Assembly: GCA_000272025.2 (NCBI GenBank)
Contig: AKCV02000006.1
Coordinates: 62,001-126,000, forward strand
Direction: 5' to 3'
DNA from: Imbroritus primus
Lineage (GTDB): Bacteria > Pseudomonadota > Gammaproteobacteria > Burkholderiales > Burkholderiaceae
Length of the DNA: 64,000 bases
Shown here: piece after piece, positions 1 to 10,199 of the stretch
Layout: each line of letters begins with the position of its first letter
How positions within the stretch are numbered: position 1 is the first letter of the stretch
The notes under the pieces: generated by a model
The model's database searches: none
Told to the model about the DNA's origin: nothing
What the model saw: the letters and a program-made list of their open reading frames with translations, nothing else
Made by a program: the position numbers and the translations under genes

Positions 1-512
1 CCCTGATCGATGAAACGGTACGCCTGCTCCGGGCTGCCGTTGAAGGCGTGCGCGATGCCGGCGTGGACACCCATCTTGCGGAGTTGCGCCGCGACCTGGT
101 CCTGCGATTTACGCACATGCAGCAGTACAGGCAGATCGAACTCGCGTGCCAGTTTCAGTTGCGCCACATACACAGCCATCTGCCGTTCGGCATCGAGGCC
201 CGGCACGAAATAGTCCAGCCCGATCTCGCCAACACCGATGAAGAGAGGATCGTCGAGCGAAGCCTCGATCTCACGCCGCAGCGTCCCGAGATCGGCATCC
301 GTAGCCTGTGGTGCCAGCATCGGATGGATGCCGAGCGCATAGACGCAACCCGCATACTGGTGCGCGAGATGGCGCACGCGCTCGAAATTCCACGCCGCCA
401 CGGCGGGAATCACGATATGCCCCACGCCTGCCGCATGCGCCGACGCCACCACTATATCGCGATCGGCGTCGAATTCCGTGGCGTCGAGATGGCAATGGGT
501 GTCGATCCACAT
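1..512 (-). CDS. TatD family metal-dependent hydrolase, 3' end cut by window
   Basis: This is a TatD-type TIM-barrel nuclease/hydrolase, a two-metal enzyme family linked to DNA degradation and D-aminoacyl-tRNA deacylation. The ATG at 512 gives a protein starting MWIDTHCHLD, where His6 and His8 form the HxH metal pair. Further on, GEIGLDY and LHVRKSQ match the conserved metal-binding strands of the family. About 170 residues are visible; the C-terminal third, with the last His/Asp ligands, lies beyond the left edge. The gene starts 15 bp after the lolD stop on the same strand, so it is probably the third gene of a lolC-lolD-tatD operon. The exact paralogue (TatD, YcfH or YjjV type) cannot be told from this fragment. 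Confidence 0.9.
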   Translation of the reverse strand, partial: MWIDTHCHLDATEFDADRDIVVASAHAAGVGHIVIPAVAAWNFERVRHLAHQYAGCVYALGIHPMLAPQATDADLGTLRREIEASLDDPLFIGVGEIGLDYFVPGLDAERQMAVYVAQLKLAREFDLPVLLHVRKSQDQVAAQLRKMGVHAGIAHAFNGSPEQAYRFIDQ

Positions 513-527
513 GGCAGTTGCCCTGCT

Positions 528-1214
528 CTACCGTTCCGTGTGCAGATGCCCTTCGCGCAACCGCAACACGCGGTCGCAGCGGCCGGCCAGTTCCGGATCG
601 TGCGTCACGATAACAAAACTGGTGCCCAGCGTCTGCGACAGCTCGAGCATCAGGTCGAACACGCCGCCCGCGGTTACGTCATCGAGGTTGCCGGTGGGCT
701 CGTCCGCCAGCACACAGGCCGGATTCCCGACCAACGCCCGCGCCATGGCCACGCGCTGGCGCTCGCCGCCGGACAGCTCGCCGGGGCGATGCGCGGAGCG
801 CCCGGCCAGACCCACGCGCGCCAGCATGGCCTGCGCCTGCTCGCGCGCGTCGTTCTGGCGCAGCCCGCGGATGCGCAGGGGCATGGCGACATTGTCGAGT
901 GCCGTGAACTCCGGCAGCAGGTGGTGGAACTGGTAGACAAACCCCAGCTTCTCGTTGCGCAGGCGGTTGCGTTCCTTTTCCGACAGCGAGGTAAAGGGCC
1001 GCCCCTGCAGGGCAACCGTGCCGGCCGTCGGCTCGTCCAGCCCGCCCAGCACATGCAGCAGCGTGCTCTTGCCTGAGCCGGAAGCGCCCACAATGGCGAC
1101 CTTTTCGCCCGCCTCGACACACACATCGATGCCCTTCAGCACATCCACATGCAGGCCACCCTGCGAGAAGGATTTCGTCAGGCCTTCTGCCTGCAGCACG
1201 GTTCCGTTATTCAT
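528..1214 (-). CDS. lolD: Lipoprotein-releasing ABC transporter ATPase LolD
   Basis: This is the ATPase of the LolCDE complex, which extracts lipoproteins from the inner membrane and passes them to LolA. The 228-residue product has a complete ABC domain: Walker [10 protein letters not shown], signature LSGGERQR, and Walker [13 protein letters not shown] followed by the H-loop VTHD. I chose the ATG at 1214 ([16 protein letters not shown]), which overlaps the lolC stop by 8 bp. The longer reading from 1289 would add a stretch that is only lolC in another frame. Length is normal for LolD (about 230). The overlap and order suggest translational coupling with lolC. Confidence 0.95.
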   Translation of the reverse strand: MNNGTVLQAEGLTKSFSQGGLHVDVLKGIDVCVEAGEKVAIVGASGSGKSTLLHVLGGLDEPTAGTVALQGRPFTSLSEKERNRLRNEKLGFVYQFHHLLPEFTALDNVAMPLRIRGLRQNDAREQAQAMLARVGLAGRSAHRPGELSGGERQRVAMARALVGNPACVLADEPTGNLDDVTAGGVFDLMLELSQTLGTSFVIVTHDPELAGRCDRVLRLREGHLHTER

Positions 1215-2457
1215 AGCGCAGCGCCTCCGCCGGATTGACGCGCGCCGCACGCCAGCTGGGATACAGGGTGGCCAGCGTGGCCAGCACAAAGGAGATCACG
1301 CCGATGGTGACGATGTCATTCAGACGCGGATCGGACGGCAGCGAGCTGATGAAGTAGATGTCCTTCGGCAAGAACTGCACCCCCAGCAACCGTTCGATGG
1401 CCGGCACGATCACATCGATATTGGTGGCAATCAGCGTCCCGCCCGCCACGCCCAGCACGGTGCCGATAAAGCCGATGGCCACGCCCTGCACGATGAAGAT
1501 CTTCATGATCGAGAAAGGCTGCGCGCCCATGGTGCGCAGGATGGCGATATCGGCCTGCTTGTCGGTCACCGTCATCACCAGCGTGGAGACCAGATTGAAC
1601 GCCGCCACCGCGATGATCAGCGTGAGGATGATGAACATCATGCGTTTCTCGGTCTGCACCGCCGCAAACCAGTTGCGGTTCTGCTGCGACCAGTCGCGGA
1701 TATACAGTTCGCCGGACATGGTACGTGCCAGATCGTGCGCCACCAGCGGTGCGCGCTGCATATCCTTGAGCTTGAGCCGCACGCCAGTCGGGCCGGCGAG
1801 GCGGAACAGCGTCTCGGCGTCCTGCAGGTGCACAAGCGCCAGCGCGCTGTCGAACTCGAAATGGCCGGAGTCGAATACGCCGACCACGTTGAACTGCTTC
1901 ATGCGCGGCAGCACCCCGGCGGGGGTGATGGTGCCCTGCGGCGCGATCAGCGTCACCTTGTCGCCGGTACGCACGCCGAGCGCGCGTGCCAGTTCGCTAC
2001 CGAGGATGATGTCGAAATTGCCTGGCACGAGGCTGTTCAGGCTGCCATCGCGTACCGTCGTGCCGATATCCGACACCGAGGGCTCGTCGGCCGGCGACAC
2101 GCCGCGCAGCAGCACGCCGCGTACGGTCTCGTCGCGGCTCAGCATGGCCTGTGCGCCAATGTAGGGCGCCGCGCCGATGACCTCGGGATTCTGCCGCGCC
2201 TCGCGCGCTGTCACCTGCCAGTCCGGCAGCACCGTGGGCGACACGATCTCGATATGCGACAGCACCGACAGCATGCGGTCGCGCACTTCCTTCTGGAAAC
2301 CGTTCATCACCGACAGCACCACGATCAGCGCCGCCACGCCCAGCGCAATGCCAAACATGGAAATCATCGAGATGAAGGAAATAAAGGTGTTGCGGCTGGC
2401 GCGCTTGCTGGCGCGCGTGTAGCGCCAGCCAATCTGCCATTCGTAGGGAAAATTCAA
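1207..2457 (-). CDS. lolC: Lipoprotein-releasing system permease LolC/LolE
   Basis: This is the inner-membrane permease of the lipoprotein-releasing system, with one N-terminal transmembrane helix, a large periplasmic domain and three C-terminal helices (FtsX fold). The N terminus ([14 protein letters not shown]), then [27 protein letters not shown], is typical of LolC. No ATG fits the expected start. A TTG at 2457, six bases after an AGGAG ribosome-binding site, gives 416 residues, the normal length. An upstream in-frame reading to 2601 has non-family sequence. As in other betaproteobacteria, a single LolC/E-type permease (LolF-like) may serve both roles, since no second copy is visible. Confidence 0.92.
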   Translation of the reverse strand: MNFPYEWQIGWRYTRASKRASRNTFISFISMISMFGIALGVAALIVVLSVMNGFQKEVRDRMLSVLSHIEIVSPTVLPDWQVTAREARQNPEVIGAAPYIGAQAMLSRDETVRGVLLRGVSPADEPSVSDIGTTVRDGSLNSLVPGNFDIILGSELARALGVRTGDKVTLIAPQGTITPAGVLPRMKQFNVVGVFDSGHFEFDSALALVHLQDAETLFRLAGPTGVRLKLKDMQRAPLVAHDLARTMSGELYIRDWSQQNRNWFAAVQTEKRMMFIILTLIIAVAAFNLVSTLVMTVTDKQADIAILRTMGAQPFSIMKIFIVQGVAIGFIGTVLGVAGGTLIATNIDVIVPAIERLLGVQFLPKDIYFISSLPSDPRLNDIVTIGVISFVLATLATLYPSWRAARVNPAEALRYE

Positions 2458-2693
2458 TGCAGCTCCTCGTGCATGCGTATGGATTCCTGGTGTGACGCCT
2501 GAAACATTGCCCTGCTGCGGCGCCCTCCATGCTGCGCCCCGGAATCGCGCTCCCGGAATGCCGCAGCTGGACGCTCCTGCCTCCTGCCAGCGGCCAATCA
2601 TAATGCATCGGCCCGATTGCCGGTGCGAATGGCCGGCATGAATGGCACATGCGCATGGCCGGTGCGCTGGCGCCCGATTACAATGGCGGGGCC

Positions 2694-3863
2694 ATGACCA
2701 CCGAACTGACCCTCATCCTGCCGGGCGTGCTGCCGCCACGCGAAAACCGCGAGACGCTCGGTACCGACCTGCTCCGGCAGTTGGAACTTCCCGCGCTGGA
2801 AAAGTTGCTTGCACAGATGGAGCCAGCTACCGCCGACCAGGACGAAACACACGATGACGCCTACCTGCCAACGCTGCCACACGAGCGCTGGCTCGCGCGT
2901 GCGGCGAAGCTGCAGGCCCATGGCCATAGCCTGCCGACGGCGCCCTACATGCGGCTTGCCGCCGGCCTGGCGGCGGGCCAACCTGCCAGCGCGGCTTCTG
3001 GTACCACTTCTGCGGCCGCTTCTCCTGTCACTTCGGCCGCGTCTTCCACTACCGTGGCAGCGACGTGGGCGTGCCTGCAGCCGGTTCATATTCACGCCGC
3101 CCGCGACCATCTCGTGCTGGTAGACCCCGCCCTGCTCGACCTGCAGGCGGACGAGGCCGAAGCCCTGCATGACGCGATCCGGCCGTTGGTGGCCGACCTC
3201 GGCATGACGCTCGAGCGGCCGCTGCCCAGCCACTGGTTCGTATCCGGCGAAACCTTTGGCTCGCTGAAGGCTGCCGCACCCGCTCGCGCCATTGGCCGCA
3301 ATATCGACCTGTGGATGCAGGCCGGTGAGCGCGCGCGCGACTGGCGCCGCTTCCAGAATGAAGTACAGATGATCTGGTTCGATCACCCGGTCAACCAGGC
3401 ACGCGAGGCAAGCGGTCGCCCCGCCGTCAACTCGGTCTGGCTGCACGGTACCGGCGCGCTGCGGAAGATATCGCCGCTCGCCGAGGCCGTGTGGGCTGAT
3501 GACCTGTTCACATGCGGGCTGGCACTGGCTGCGAACACCCCAGTACACCCGGCACCAGCTGCACTGTCTGACTGTACGCTCCCGGCAGGACACGCCCTCA
3601 TCATGCTTGACGACGCCAGCGGCAGCGCCGCCAATGGCGACTGGGCTGTTTGGCTCGATGCCATGCGCCGGCTCGAAGCGAACTGGTTTGCACCTGCACT
3701 TGCCGCGCTGCGCAGTGGTGAGATCCGCAAACTCCAGCTGGTCGCCAGCAACGATACGCATGTGGCCGCCCGTACCATCACGCGTGGCGGGCTGCGCAAA
3801 TTCTGGCGCGGCTTGCAGGGTGACTGGCGACAGCGCTGGCTGACTCTCGGAGGCAAGGCATGA
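2694..3863 (+). CDS. RpfE-like conserved protein upstream of recJ
   Basis: The 389-residue protein resembles the RpfE regulatory-protein family, related to the phosphoglycerate mutase/alkaline phosphatase fold, whose gene sits beside recJ, prfB and lysS in Xanthomonas and in many betaproteobacteria. Family-like segments are TLILPGVLPPR near the N terminus, QPVHIHAARDHLVL in the middle and NSVWLHGTG further on. Its biochemical function is not established. Residues about 98-125 form a low-complexity Ala/Ser/Thr insert that looks like an expanded linker. The stop overlaps the recJ start by 4 bp (ATGA), so the two are probably translationally coupled. A TACAAT at 2679-2684 could be a -10 element, giving a very short leader. 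Confidence 0.82.
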   Translation: MTTELTLILPGVLPPRENRETLGTDLLRQLELPALEKLLAQMEPATADQDETHDDAYLPTLPHERWLARAAKLQAHGHSLPTAPYMRLAAGLAAGQPASAASGTTSAAASPVTSAASSTTVAATWACLQPVHIHAARDHLVLVDPALLDLQADEAEALHDAIRPLVADLGMTLERPLPSHWFVSGETFGSLKAAAPARAIGRNIDLWMQAGERARDWRRFQNEVQMIWFDHPVNQAREASGRPAVNSVWLHGTGALRKISPLAEAVWADDLFTCGLALAANTPVHPAPAALSDCTLPAGHALIMLDDASGSAANGDWAVWLDAMRRLEANWFAPALAALRSGEIRKLQLVASNDTHVAARTITRGGLRKFWRGLQGDWRQRWLTLGGKA

Positions 3864-5557
3864 CGCGCATTACCACCCGCCCGCATGCGGCGGAAACCGC
3901 CAGCCTCCTTGCCGACCAAGGCCTGCACCCGGTGCTGGCCAGGATCTATGCAGCACGCGGCGTCACTGGACCCGATGAGCTGTCGACCGAGCTGCCCCGG
4001 CTGTTGCCGCCAGCACAGCTCAAGGGTATCGCCGAGGCGGCCGTCTATCTGGCCGATGCCATCGCCGCACGCAAGCGCTTCCTGATCGTAGCCGACTACG
4101 ACTGCGACGGCGCCACTGCCTGCGCCGTCGGTCTGCGCGGGCTGCGCGCGCTCGGGGCGCAGGTCGACTACATCGTGCCGAACCGCTTCGAATACGGCTA
4201 TGGCCTGACGCCGGAAATCGTCGCCCTGGCCGCGCAGCACTCGCCGGACGTGATCGTGACCGTCGACAATGGAATCGCCAGCGTAGATGGCGTAGCCGCC
4301 GCCAATGAACGCGGCATCGACGTGGTGGTCACCGACCATCACCTGCCCGGCGCGGAACTGCCCGCAGCGCGCGTGATTGTCAATCCCAACCAGCCAGGCT
4401 GCACCTTCCCCAGCAAGAACCTGGCAGGCGTGGGCGTGATGTTCTACGTCCTGCTCGCGCTGCGCGCCGAATTGCGGGAGCGCGGCATCTTCACCGCGCA
4501 GAGCCAGCCGCGCCTCGATGCGCTGCTCGACCTCGTGGCGCTCGGCACCGTGGCCGACGTGGTGAAGCTCGATGCCAATAACCGCACGCTAGTGGCGCAA
4601 GGTCTCAAGCGCATGCGCGCCGGGCGCATGCATGCCGGCGTGGCCGCACTCTTTCGCGCGGCCGGCCGCGAGGCATCGCGCGCCACCACCTTCGACCTCG
4701 GCTTTGGCCTGGGTCCGCGCCTCAATGCCGCCGGCCGGCTGGCCGACATGTCGCTCGGCATCGAATGCCTGACCACCGACGATCCCGCGCGTGCCTGGGA
4801 AATCGCCCAGGAGCTCGACGGCATGAATCGCGAGCGCCGCGCCATCGAAGCCGGCATGCAGGAAGAAGCGCTGGCCATCATGGCGCAGCCGCTGGACGGA
4901 CTCGACCCCCAGGCCTGCACCACGCTCAGCCTGTTCAACGACACCTGGCACCAGGGCGTGATCGGTATCGTCGCCTCGCGCATCAAGGAAAAATTCCACC
5001 GGCCGACGATCACGTTTGCCCCGGGTGACGACGGCTACATCAAAGGATCCGGGCGTTCCATCCCCGGCTTTCACCTGCGCGATGCGCTTGACCTGGTTTC
5101 CAAACGTCATCCGGGCCTGTTGGTGAAATTCGGCGGACATGCGATGGCTGCCGGCCTCACCCTGCGCGCCGATGATTTTGGCCTGTTCCGCCAGGCCTTC
5201 GAGGCCGTCGGCAAGGAGTGGCTCGACGACGACGCCCTGGCGCGCGTGCTCGAAACCGACGGTGACATCGATGCCAGCCACATGACCACGCAGTTCGTCA
5301 CCATGCTCGAGGAACTGGTGTGGGGCCAGGGCTTTCCCGCCCCGGTGTTTGCCGGCGAGTTCGCGGTACTGAGCCAGGCCCTGCTCAAAGACAAGCACCT
5401 GAAGCTGCAACTGGGCCGCGGCAACGAACGCTTCGACGCCATCTGGTTCAACCATGCAGTGGAGCTGGGGCGCAGCGCGTTCGTGGCCTACCGGCTCGAC
5501 AACAACACCTTCAACGGGCGCACGCGTGTCCAGCTGATTGTCGAGCACGCTGAGTAA
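3860..5557 (+). CDS. recJ: Single-stranded-DNA-specific 5'-3' exonuclease RecJ
   Basis: RecJ degrades single-stranded DNA 5' to 3' in RecFOR recombination and in mismatch and base-excision repair. The 565-residue product has the DHH-phosphoesterase motifs in order: VADYDCDGATA (motif I), VTVDNGIAS (motif II), VTDHHLPG (the DHH motif III), and LDLVALGTVADVV (motif IV). The C-terminal DHHA1 domain carries GSGRSIPGFHLRDAL and FGGHAMAAG. Length matches the family. The start ATG overlaps the end of the rpfE-like gene by 4 bp, which places it in the same operon. Confidence 0.97.
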   Translation: MTRITTRPHAAETASLLADQGLHPVLARIYAARGVTGPDELSTELPRLLPPAQLKGIAEAAVYLADAIAARKRFLIVADYDCDGATACAVGLRGLRALGAQVDYIVPNRFEYGYGLTPEIVALAAQHSPDVIVTVDNGIASVDGVAAANERGIDVVVTDHHLPGAELPAARVIVNPNQPGCTFPSKNLAGVGVMFYVLLALRAELRERGIFTAQSQPRLDALLDLVALGTVADVVKLDANNRTLVAQGLKRMRAGRMHAGVAALFRAAGREASRATTFDLGFGLGPRLNAAGRLADMSLGIECLTTDDPARAWEIAQELDGMNRERRAIEAGMQEEALAIMAQPLDGLDPQACTTLSLFNDTWHQGVIGIVASRIKEKFHRPTITFAPGDDGYIKGSGRSIPGFHLRDALDLVSKRHPGLLVKFGGHAMAAGLTLRADDFGLFRQAFEAVGKEWLDDDALARVLETDGDIDASHMTTQFVTMLEELVWGQGFPAPVFAGEFAVLSQALLKDKHLKLQLGRGNERFDAIWFNHAVELGRSAFVAYRLDNNTFNGRTRVQLIVEHAE

Positions 5558-5736
5558 TGCCGTCGTCTACCCTTGGGGGACGCTTCGCACCCATACGGCT
5601 GCCGCAGCCCTGGCAGCTGATTTTTCGCACGGCCCGAACGGCCGCAGCAGCATGCGGAGCCATCACGTGTGCTTTCGCACGCATTTTCCAGGTGCGGAAA
5701 GTCGCGCAAAAACCATAGGAACGGCCGTCATTCCGT

Positions 5737-5742
5737 TATAAT
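5737..5742 (+). promoter_or_regulatory. Candidate -10 element of the prfB promoter
   Basis: A perfect TATAAT lies 27 bp before the prfB ATG, in the 211-bp gap after recJ. The -35 region 17 bp upstream (catagg at 5714-5719) does not match the consensus, so this is a -10 match only. The position suits a short-leader promoter that separates prfB from the recJ operon. Confidence 0.45.
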
Positions 5743-5768
5743 TCAAGGTTTTGGATCGCTGGAAGATC

Positions 5769-6873
5769 ATGGAAGCAGAGCGCCTCAACAGTATCGCAAC
5801 CCTTTTGGCCGACCTCGCCGAGCGCGAAGCCGAGCTCCGGGGGTATCTTTGACTTCGATGTCAAAGCCCAACGCCTGATCGAAGTTTCGCAGGAACTCGA
5901 AGACCCGGAAGTCTGGAACAACGCCAAGCGCGCCCAGGAACTCGGCCGCGAGAAGAAATCACTGGAAGACGTGGTCGAGCGCCTGACCAAGCTCAAGGCT
6001 GACCTCGACGGCGCCCAGGAACTGCTCGAACTGGCGCGCGAGGAAGGCGACGAAGACACGCTCGAGGCCATCGAGGCGGATGCGCAGGCCATGGAAGCGG
6101 TGGTGGAAGACATGGAATTCCGCCGCATGTTCTCCAACCCGATGGACCCGGCCAACTGCTTCATCGACATCCAGGCCGGCGCGGGCGGCACCGAGGCGTG
6201 CGACTGGGCCTCCATGCTGCTGCGCCAGTACCTGAAATACTGCGAACGCAAGGGCTTCAAGGCCGAGGTGCTGGAAGAATCCGAGGGCGACGTCGCCGGC
6301 ATCAAGAGCGCCACCGTGAAGATCGAAGGCGAATACGCCTACGGCTTCCTGCGTACCGAGACCGGCGTGCACCGCCTGGTGCGCAAGTCGCCGTTCGACT
6401 CGTCGGGCGGGCGCCATACGTCCTTCTCTTCCGTGTTCTGCTATCCGGAGGTGGATGACTCCATCGAGATCGAGGTCAATCCAGCCGACCTGCGCATCGA
6501 CACCTACCGCGCCTCGGGCGCGGGCGGCCAGCACATCAACAAGACCGATTCGGCCGTGCGGATCACGCACATTCCATCCGGCATCGTGGTGCAGTGCCAG
6601 AACGACCGCTCGCAGCACCGCAACCGCGCGGAAGCCATGACAATGCTGAAGTCGCGCCTGTTCGAATTCGAACTGCGCAAGCGCCAGGCCGAACAGGACA
6701 AGCTCGAAGCGTCGAAGACCGATGTGGGCTGGGGCCACCAGATCCGGTCTTATGTGCTCGACCAAAGCCGCATTAAAGACCTGCGCACCAACGTCGAGAT
6801 CTCGAACACCCAGAAGGTGCTCGATGGTGACCTGGATCCGTTTATCTCCGCCAGCCTGAAGCAAGGGCTGTAA
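5769..6873 (+). CDS. prfB: Peptide chain release factor 2 (programmed +1 frameshift)
   Basis: RF2 releases peptides at UGA and UAA. The reading frame opens at ATG 5769 and runs 26 codons to a CTT at 5847-5849 followed by an in-frame TGA at 5850-5852. A +1 shift then reads GAC and continues to 6873, giving about 367 residues. The site, CGG GGG TAT CTT TGA C, has the classic internal Shine-Dalgarno-like GGGGG three bases before CTT. In E. coli this arrangement autoregulates RF2 level. The body carries the SPF codon-recognition tripeptide (SPFDSS) and the catalytic GGQ ([12 protein letters not shown]). Start and frameshift are the family norm, so this is an intact gene, not a pseudogene. Confidence 0.97.
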
Positions 6874-6952
6874 GTCACAGCAAGTCTGGCCGGCGGGGCA
6901 GCAACCTGACTGCCCTGCTGCACCACCGTAACCGACACCCCGAGGGGCTGCC

Positions 6953-7696
6953 ATGAAACTGTTCGTGATCACCGGCGCGTCGCGCGGCCTGGGCGAAGCC
7001 CTGGTCCGTGCCCTGCTGCAGCCAGGCCATCATCTGGTCTGCGTGGCGCGGCGCGACAATCCCGCCCTGCGCGAAGCCGCGCAGCAGGCCGGCGTACCGC
7101 TTGACTGGCATTGCCGCGACCTCGCCGACACGGACGCCGCGCAGCAGTGGACGCGTGACACGCTCGCCGCCCCCCCCGGCGGCTTCGGCATGGCGACGCT
7201 GATCCTCAATGCCGGCGTGGTGGAGCCGATCGGCGACCTGGCTGCCCTCGAGGCCGCTACGCTGGTGCCACATCTGCAACTCAACCTGGTCTCGCCCATG
7301 CTGACCACGGCGGCCTTCATCCAGGCGACTGATGGCTGGAACTGCACGCGCCGCGTACTGGCCATCTCCTCCGGTGCTGCCCGTCGGCCGATCGAAGGCT
7401 GGAGCGCTTACTGCGCCGGCAAGGCAGGCCTCGACATGTTCGTGCGCTCGATCAACGCCGAATATGCCGCCCGCCCGGCAGGAAAAAGCGTACGCGCCGT
7501 GGCCCTGGCGCCGGGCGTGATCGACACCGGCATGCAGGACATCATCCGCACACAGGAATTCGCCCAGGTGGAGCGCTTCCGCGACCTCAAGTCGCAAGGC
7601 AACCTCGCATCCCCCGACACGGTTGCAGCGGCCATCAAGAAATATCTCGAACGCGACGATTTTGGCGCGACCGAACTCGACGACCTGCGCAAGTAA
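6953..7696 (+). CDS. SDR family NAD(P)-dependent oxidoreductase
   Basis: This is a 247-residue classical short-chain dehydrogenase. TGASRGLG at residues 7-14 is the dinucleotide-binding TGxxxGxG. LILNAG corresponds to the NAG motif, ISSGAA supplies the catalytic Ser, and YCAGKAG is YxxxK. The sequence resembles the sepiapterin-reductase/benzil-reductase branch (compare [13 protein letters not shown] near the C terminus). The substrate is unknown. It lies between prfB and lysS on the same strand with gaps of 79 and 44 bp, so it may be co-transcribed, but nothing in the neighbourhood points to a specific pathway. Confidence 0.85.
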   Translation: MKLFVITGASRGLGEALVRALLQPGHHLVCVARRDNPALREAAQQAGVPLDWHCRDLADTDAAQQWTRDTLAAPPGGFGMATLILNAGVVEPIGDLAALEAATLVPHLQLNLVSPMLTTAAFIQATDGWNCTRRVLAISSGAARRPIEGWSAYCAGKAGLDMFVRSINAEYAARPAGKSVRAVALAPGVIDTGMQDIIRTQEFAQVERFRDLKSQGNLASPDTVAAAIKKYLERDDFGATELDDLRK

Positions 7697-7740
7697 GCAC
7701 CTTCTGCACCGATTCAAGCCTTATACATTTCACGACCATC

Positions 7741-9258
7741 ATGACCGAACCGACCCACGTTCCCGCCGCCGACGAAAACCAGATCATGGCGGAGCGTCGC
7801 GAGAAACTGCAGGCGCTGCGGCAGCACGGCGTCGCCTATCCCAACGACTTCCAGCCGACGCATCACGCGGCCGATCTGCACGAACGCTATGTCGATGCCG
7901 ACCAGCCGACGCTCGAAGCCAAGCAGATCCAGATCGCCATCGCCGGCCGCATGATGCTCAAGCGCATCATGGGCAAGGCCAGCTTCGCCACGGTGCAAGA
8001 TGGTAGCGGCCAGATCCAGTTCTACATCACGCGCGACAACCTTGGCGAAGAAGCCTACGCGGCCTTCAAGCACTGGGACATGGGCGACATTATCGCCGCG
8101 CGCGGCACGCTGTTCCGTACGAACAAGGGTGAGCTCTCGGTGCTGGTGAAGGAACTGCGCCTGCTCTCCAAGTCGCTGCGCCCGTTGCCGGACAAGTTCC
8201 ATGGCCTGGCCGACCAGGAGATGAAGTACCGCCAGCGCTATGTCGACCTGATCGTGTCGCCGGAAACGCGCAACACCTTCCGCGCGCGCACCAAGGCCCT
8301 CTCCTCGCTGCGCCGCCATATGGCCGATGCTGGCTTCATGGAAGTTGAAACGCCGATGCTGCACCCGATCCCGGGCGGCGCGGCAGCCAAGCCTTTCATC
8401 ACGCACCACAATGCGCTGGACATGCAGATGTACATGCGCATCGCGCCCGAGCTCTATCTCAAGCGCCTGATCGTCGGCGGCTTCGAGCGCGTGTTCGAGG
8501 TGAACCGCAACTTCCGCAACGAAGGCGTGAGTCCGCGTCACAATCCAGAATTCACGATGATGGAGTTCTACGCGGCCTACACGGACTACCGCTGGCTGAT
8601 GGACTTCACCGAAAGCCTGATCCGCAATGCCGCCATCGATGCCCAGGGCTCGGCCGTGCTCACCTACCAGGGCCGCGAGCTGGATCTGTCCAAACCCTTC
8701 CACCGCTTGACCATTACCGGCGCCATCCAGAAATACGCACCGCAGTACACCGACGCACAACTGGCCGATGCGGAGTTTCTGCGCACCGAACTGCGCAAGT
8801 TCGGCGTCAACCCGGAGGCCGCCAACCTGAAGAACGCCGGCATCGGCGCACTGCAGCTGGCGCTGTTCGAGGAAACCGCCGAGAGCCAGCTGTGGGAGCC
8901 GACCTTCATCATCGACTACCCCGTCGAAGTATCACCGCTCGCGCGCGCCTCTGACACGGTGCCGGGCATTACCGAACGCTTCGAGCTGTTCATCACCGGC
9001 CGCGAGATTGCCAATGGCTTCTCGGAGCTGAACGATCCGGAAGACCAGGCTGCCCGCTTCCGCAAGCAGGTCGAACAGAAGGATGCCGGCGACGAGGAAG
9101 CCATGTTCTACGATGCCGACTACATTCGCGCCCTCGAGTACGGCATGCCCCCGACAGGCGGTTGCGGCATCGGTATCGACCGGCTGGTGATGCTGCTGAC
9201 CGACAGTCCGAACATTCGCGACGTGATCCTGTTTCCGCACCTGCGAAAAGAGGATTGA
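7741..9258 (+). CDS. lysS: Lysyl-tRNA synthetase, class II
   Basis: This enzyme charges tRNA-Lys. The 505-residue product has an N-terminal OB-fold anticodon-binding domain (about residues 60-170, [20 protein letters not shown]) and the class II catalytic core. Motif 2 is [22 protein letters not shown] and motif 3 is [12 protein letters not shown] near the C terminus. The length matches bacterial LysS. The prfB-lysS proximity is conserved across proteobacteria; in E. coli the two form an operon. A strong terminator follows at 9302. Confidence 0.97.
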   Translation: MTEPTHVPAADENQIMAERREKLQALRQHGVAYPNDFQPTHHAADLHERYVDADQPTLEAKQIQIAIAGRMMLKRIMGKASFATVQDGSGQIQFYITRDNLGEEAYAAFKHWDMGDIIAARGTLFRTNKGELSVLVKELRLLSKSLRPLPDKFHGLADQEMKYRQRYVDLIVSPETRNTFRARTKALSSLRRHMADAGFMEVETPMLHPIPGGAAAKPFITHHNALDMQMYMRIAPELYLKRLIVGGFERVFEVNRNFRNEGVSPRHNPEFTMMEFYAAYTDYRWLMDFTESLIRNAAIDAQGSAVLTYQGRELDLSKPFHRLTITGAIQKYAPQYTDAQLADAEFLRTELRKFGVNPEAANLKNAGIGALQLALFEETAESQLWEPTFIIDYPVEVSPLARASDTVPGITERFELFITGREIANGFSELNDPEDQAARFRKQVEQKDAGDEEAMFYDADYIRALEYGMPPTGGCGIGIDRLVMLLTDSPNIRDVILFPHLRKED

Positions 9259-9301
9259 GGTATGCAGCCATAAGCATCGCTGCTACGTGATGCCGAATGA
9301 A

Positions 9302-9328
9302 AGCCTCCCGTTTGGGAGGCTTTTTTAT
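9302..9328 (+). terminator. Rho-independent terminator after lysS
   Basis: A perfect 9-bp stem (AAGCCTCCC / GGGAGGCTT) with a GTTT loop is followed by a run of T. It ends the prfB-lysS transcription unit. Confidence 0.92.
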
Positions 9329-9610
9329 CGGCGCGAGGATATGCGTCTATCGCCTGCCTGGACCTGTTACCTCGCGCTGAACTGATGAGTGCAATGGCTC
9401 CGCCATCCTGGCCGGGTCACTCCGATGACTCGTCCTCGACCAGCATACCGGGTTTCTCCTGGCGGACTGAAAATAGCTGCGTATGATGCCGCGAGGATCG
9501 GTACTATGTTTGTCGGATCTCGCTCAAAGACTTAGGAATTTTCTTATCGCATTAGCATCATCGCTCTTTGAAACAGGCAGCGAACACCTGTCAGCAACAT
9601 GATGCTCTGC
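9329..9610. other. Convergent intergenic gap between lysS and iscX
   Basis: No coding sequence, RNA gene or promoter is recognisable in these 282 bases, which separate convergent lysS and iscX. A weak stem (ACAGG / CCTGT) near 9577-9596 might end the isc operon on the minus strand, but its T tract is poor. Confidence 0.5.
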
Positions 9611-9805
9611 TCAACTCGCCTCGTCGAGCCACGCCATCTGAATGCCCTCGAGAATCTTCTCGTTGGAGCGCTCCGGATTATCGTCAAAGCCTTCCAGTTC
9701 GCACACCCAACGGTGCAGGTCGGTGAAACGCACGGTCAGCGGGTCGATATCGGGAAACTTGTCGTTGAGCGCAATTGCGATGTCAAAGGTATCGGTCCAT
9801 TTCAT
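9611..9805 (-). CDS. iscX: Fe-S cluster assembly protein IscX
   Basis: IscX (YfhJ) is a small acidic partner of IscS, proposed as an iron donor or a regulator of cluster assembly. The ATG at 9805 gives 64 residues, the family length, starting [19 protein letters not shown] and ending near MAWLDEAS. Conserved signatures are [16 protein letters not shown] and [15 protein letters not shown]. The longer open frame upstream overlaps fdx and is not used. It is the last gene of the isc operon, 10 bp after fdx. Confidence 0.95.
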   Translation of the reverse strand: MKWTDTFDIAIALNDKFPDIDPLTVRFTDLHRWVCELEGFDDNPERSNEKILEGIQMAWLDEAS

Positions 9806-9815
9806 GGCAATGTCC

Positions 9816-10154
9816 TCAGTGGTTCTCGCTGGCGTGGTTGATGGTGTACTTGGGTATCTCGATGACCAGTTCCTCGTCGGCCACGCGCGCCTGGCACGAC
9901 AGGCGCGAGGTCGGCTCCAGGCCCCAGGCCTTGTCGAGCAGATCTTCTTCTTTTTCCTCGGCGTCTTCCAGCGAGTTGAATCCTTCACGCACGACCACGT
10001 GGCAGGTTGTGCAGGCACACGACTTTTCGCAAGCATGCTCGATCTCGATGCCATTCTGCAGCAGTGCATCGCAGATCGTGGTGCCTTTCTCCACCTCCAG
10101 CACCGCGCCATCCGGGCACAGTTCCACGTGAGGAAGAACGACTAGTTGAACCAT
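9816..10154 (-). CDS. fdx: ISC-type [2Fe-2S] ferredoxin
   Basis: This 112-residue adrenodoxin-type ferredoxin supplies electrons for cluster assembly on IscU. The cluster ligands are Cys42, Cys48, Cys51 ([15 protein letters not shown]) and Cys87 (LSCQARV); Cys46 is the extra cysteine also seen in ISC ferredoxins. The acidic stretch [13 protein letters not shown] is the expected partner-binding face. It sits between hscA and iscX in the standard order. Confidence 0.96.
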   Translation of the reverse strand: MVQLVVLPHVELCPDGAVLEVEKGTTICDALLQNGIEIEHACEKSCACTTCHVVVREGFNSLEDAEEKEEDLLDKAWGLEPTSRLSCQARVADEELVIEIPKYTINHASENH

Positions 10155-10199
10155 GATGTTCCTTGTACTCCGTTATATCGGCCAGCCGCGGCGCGCAGC

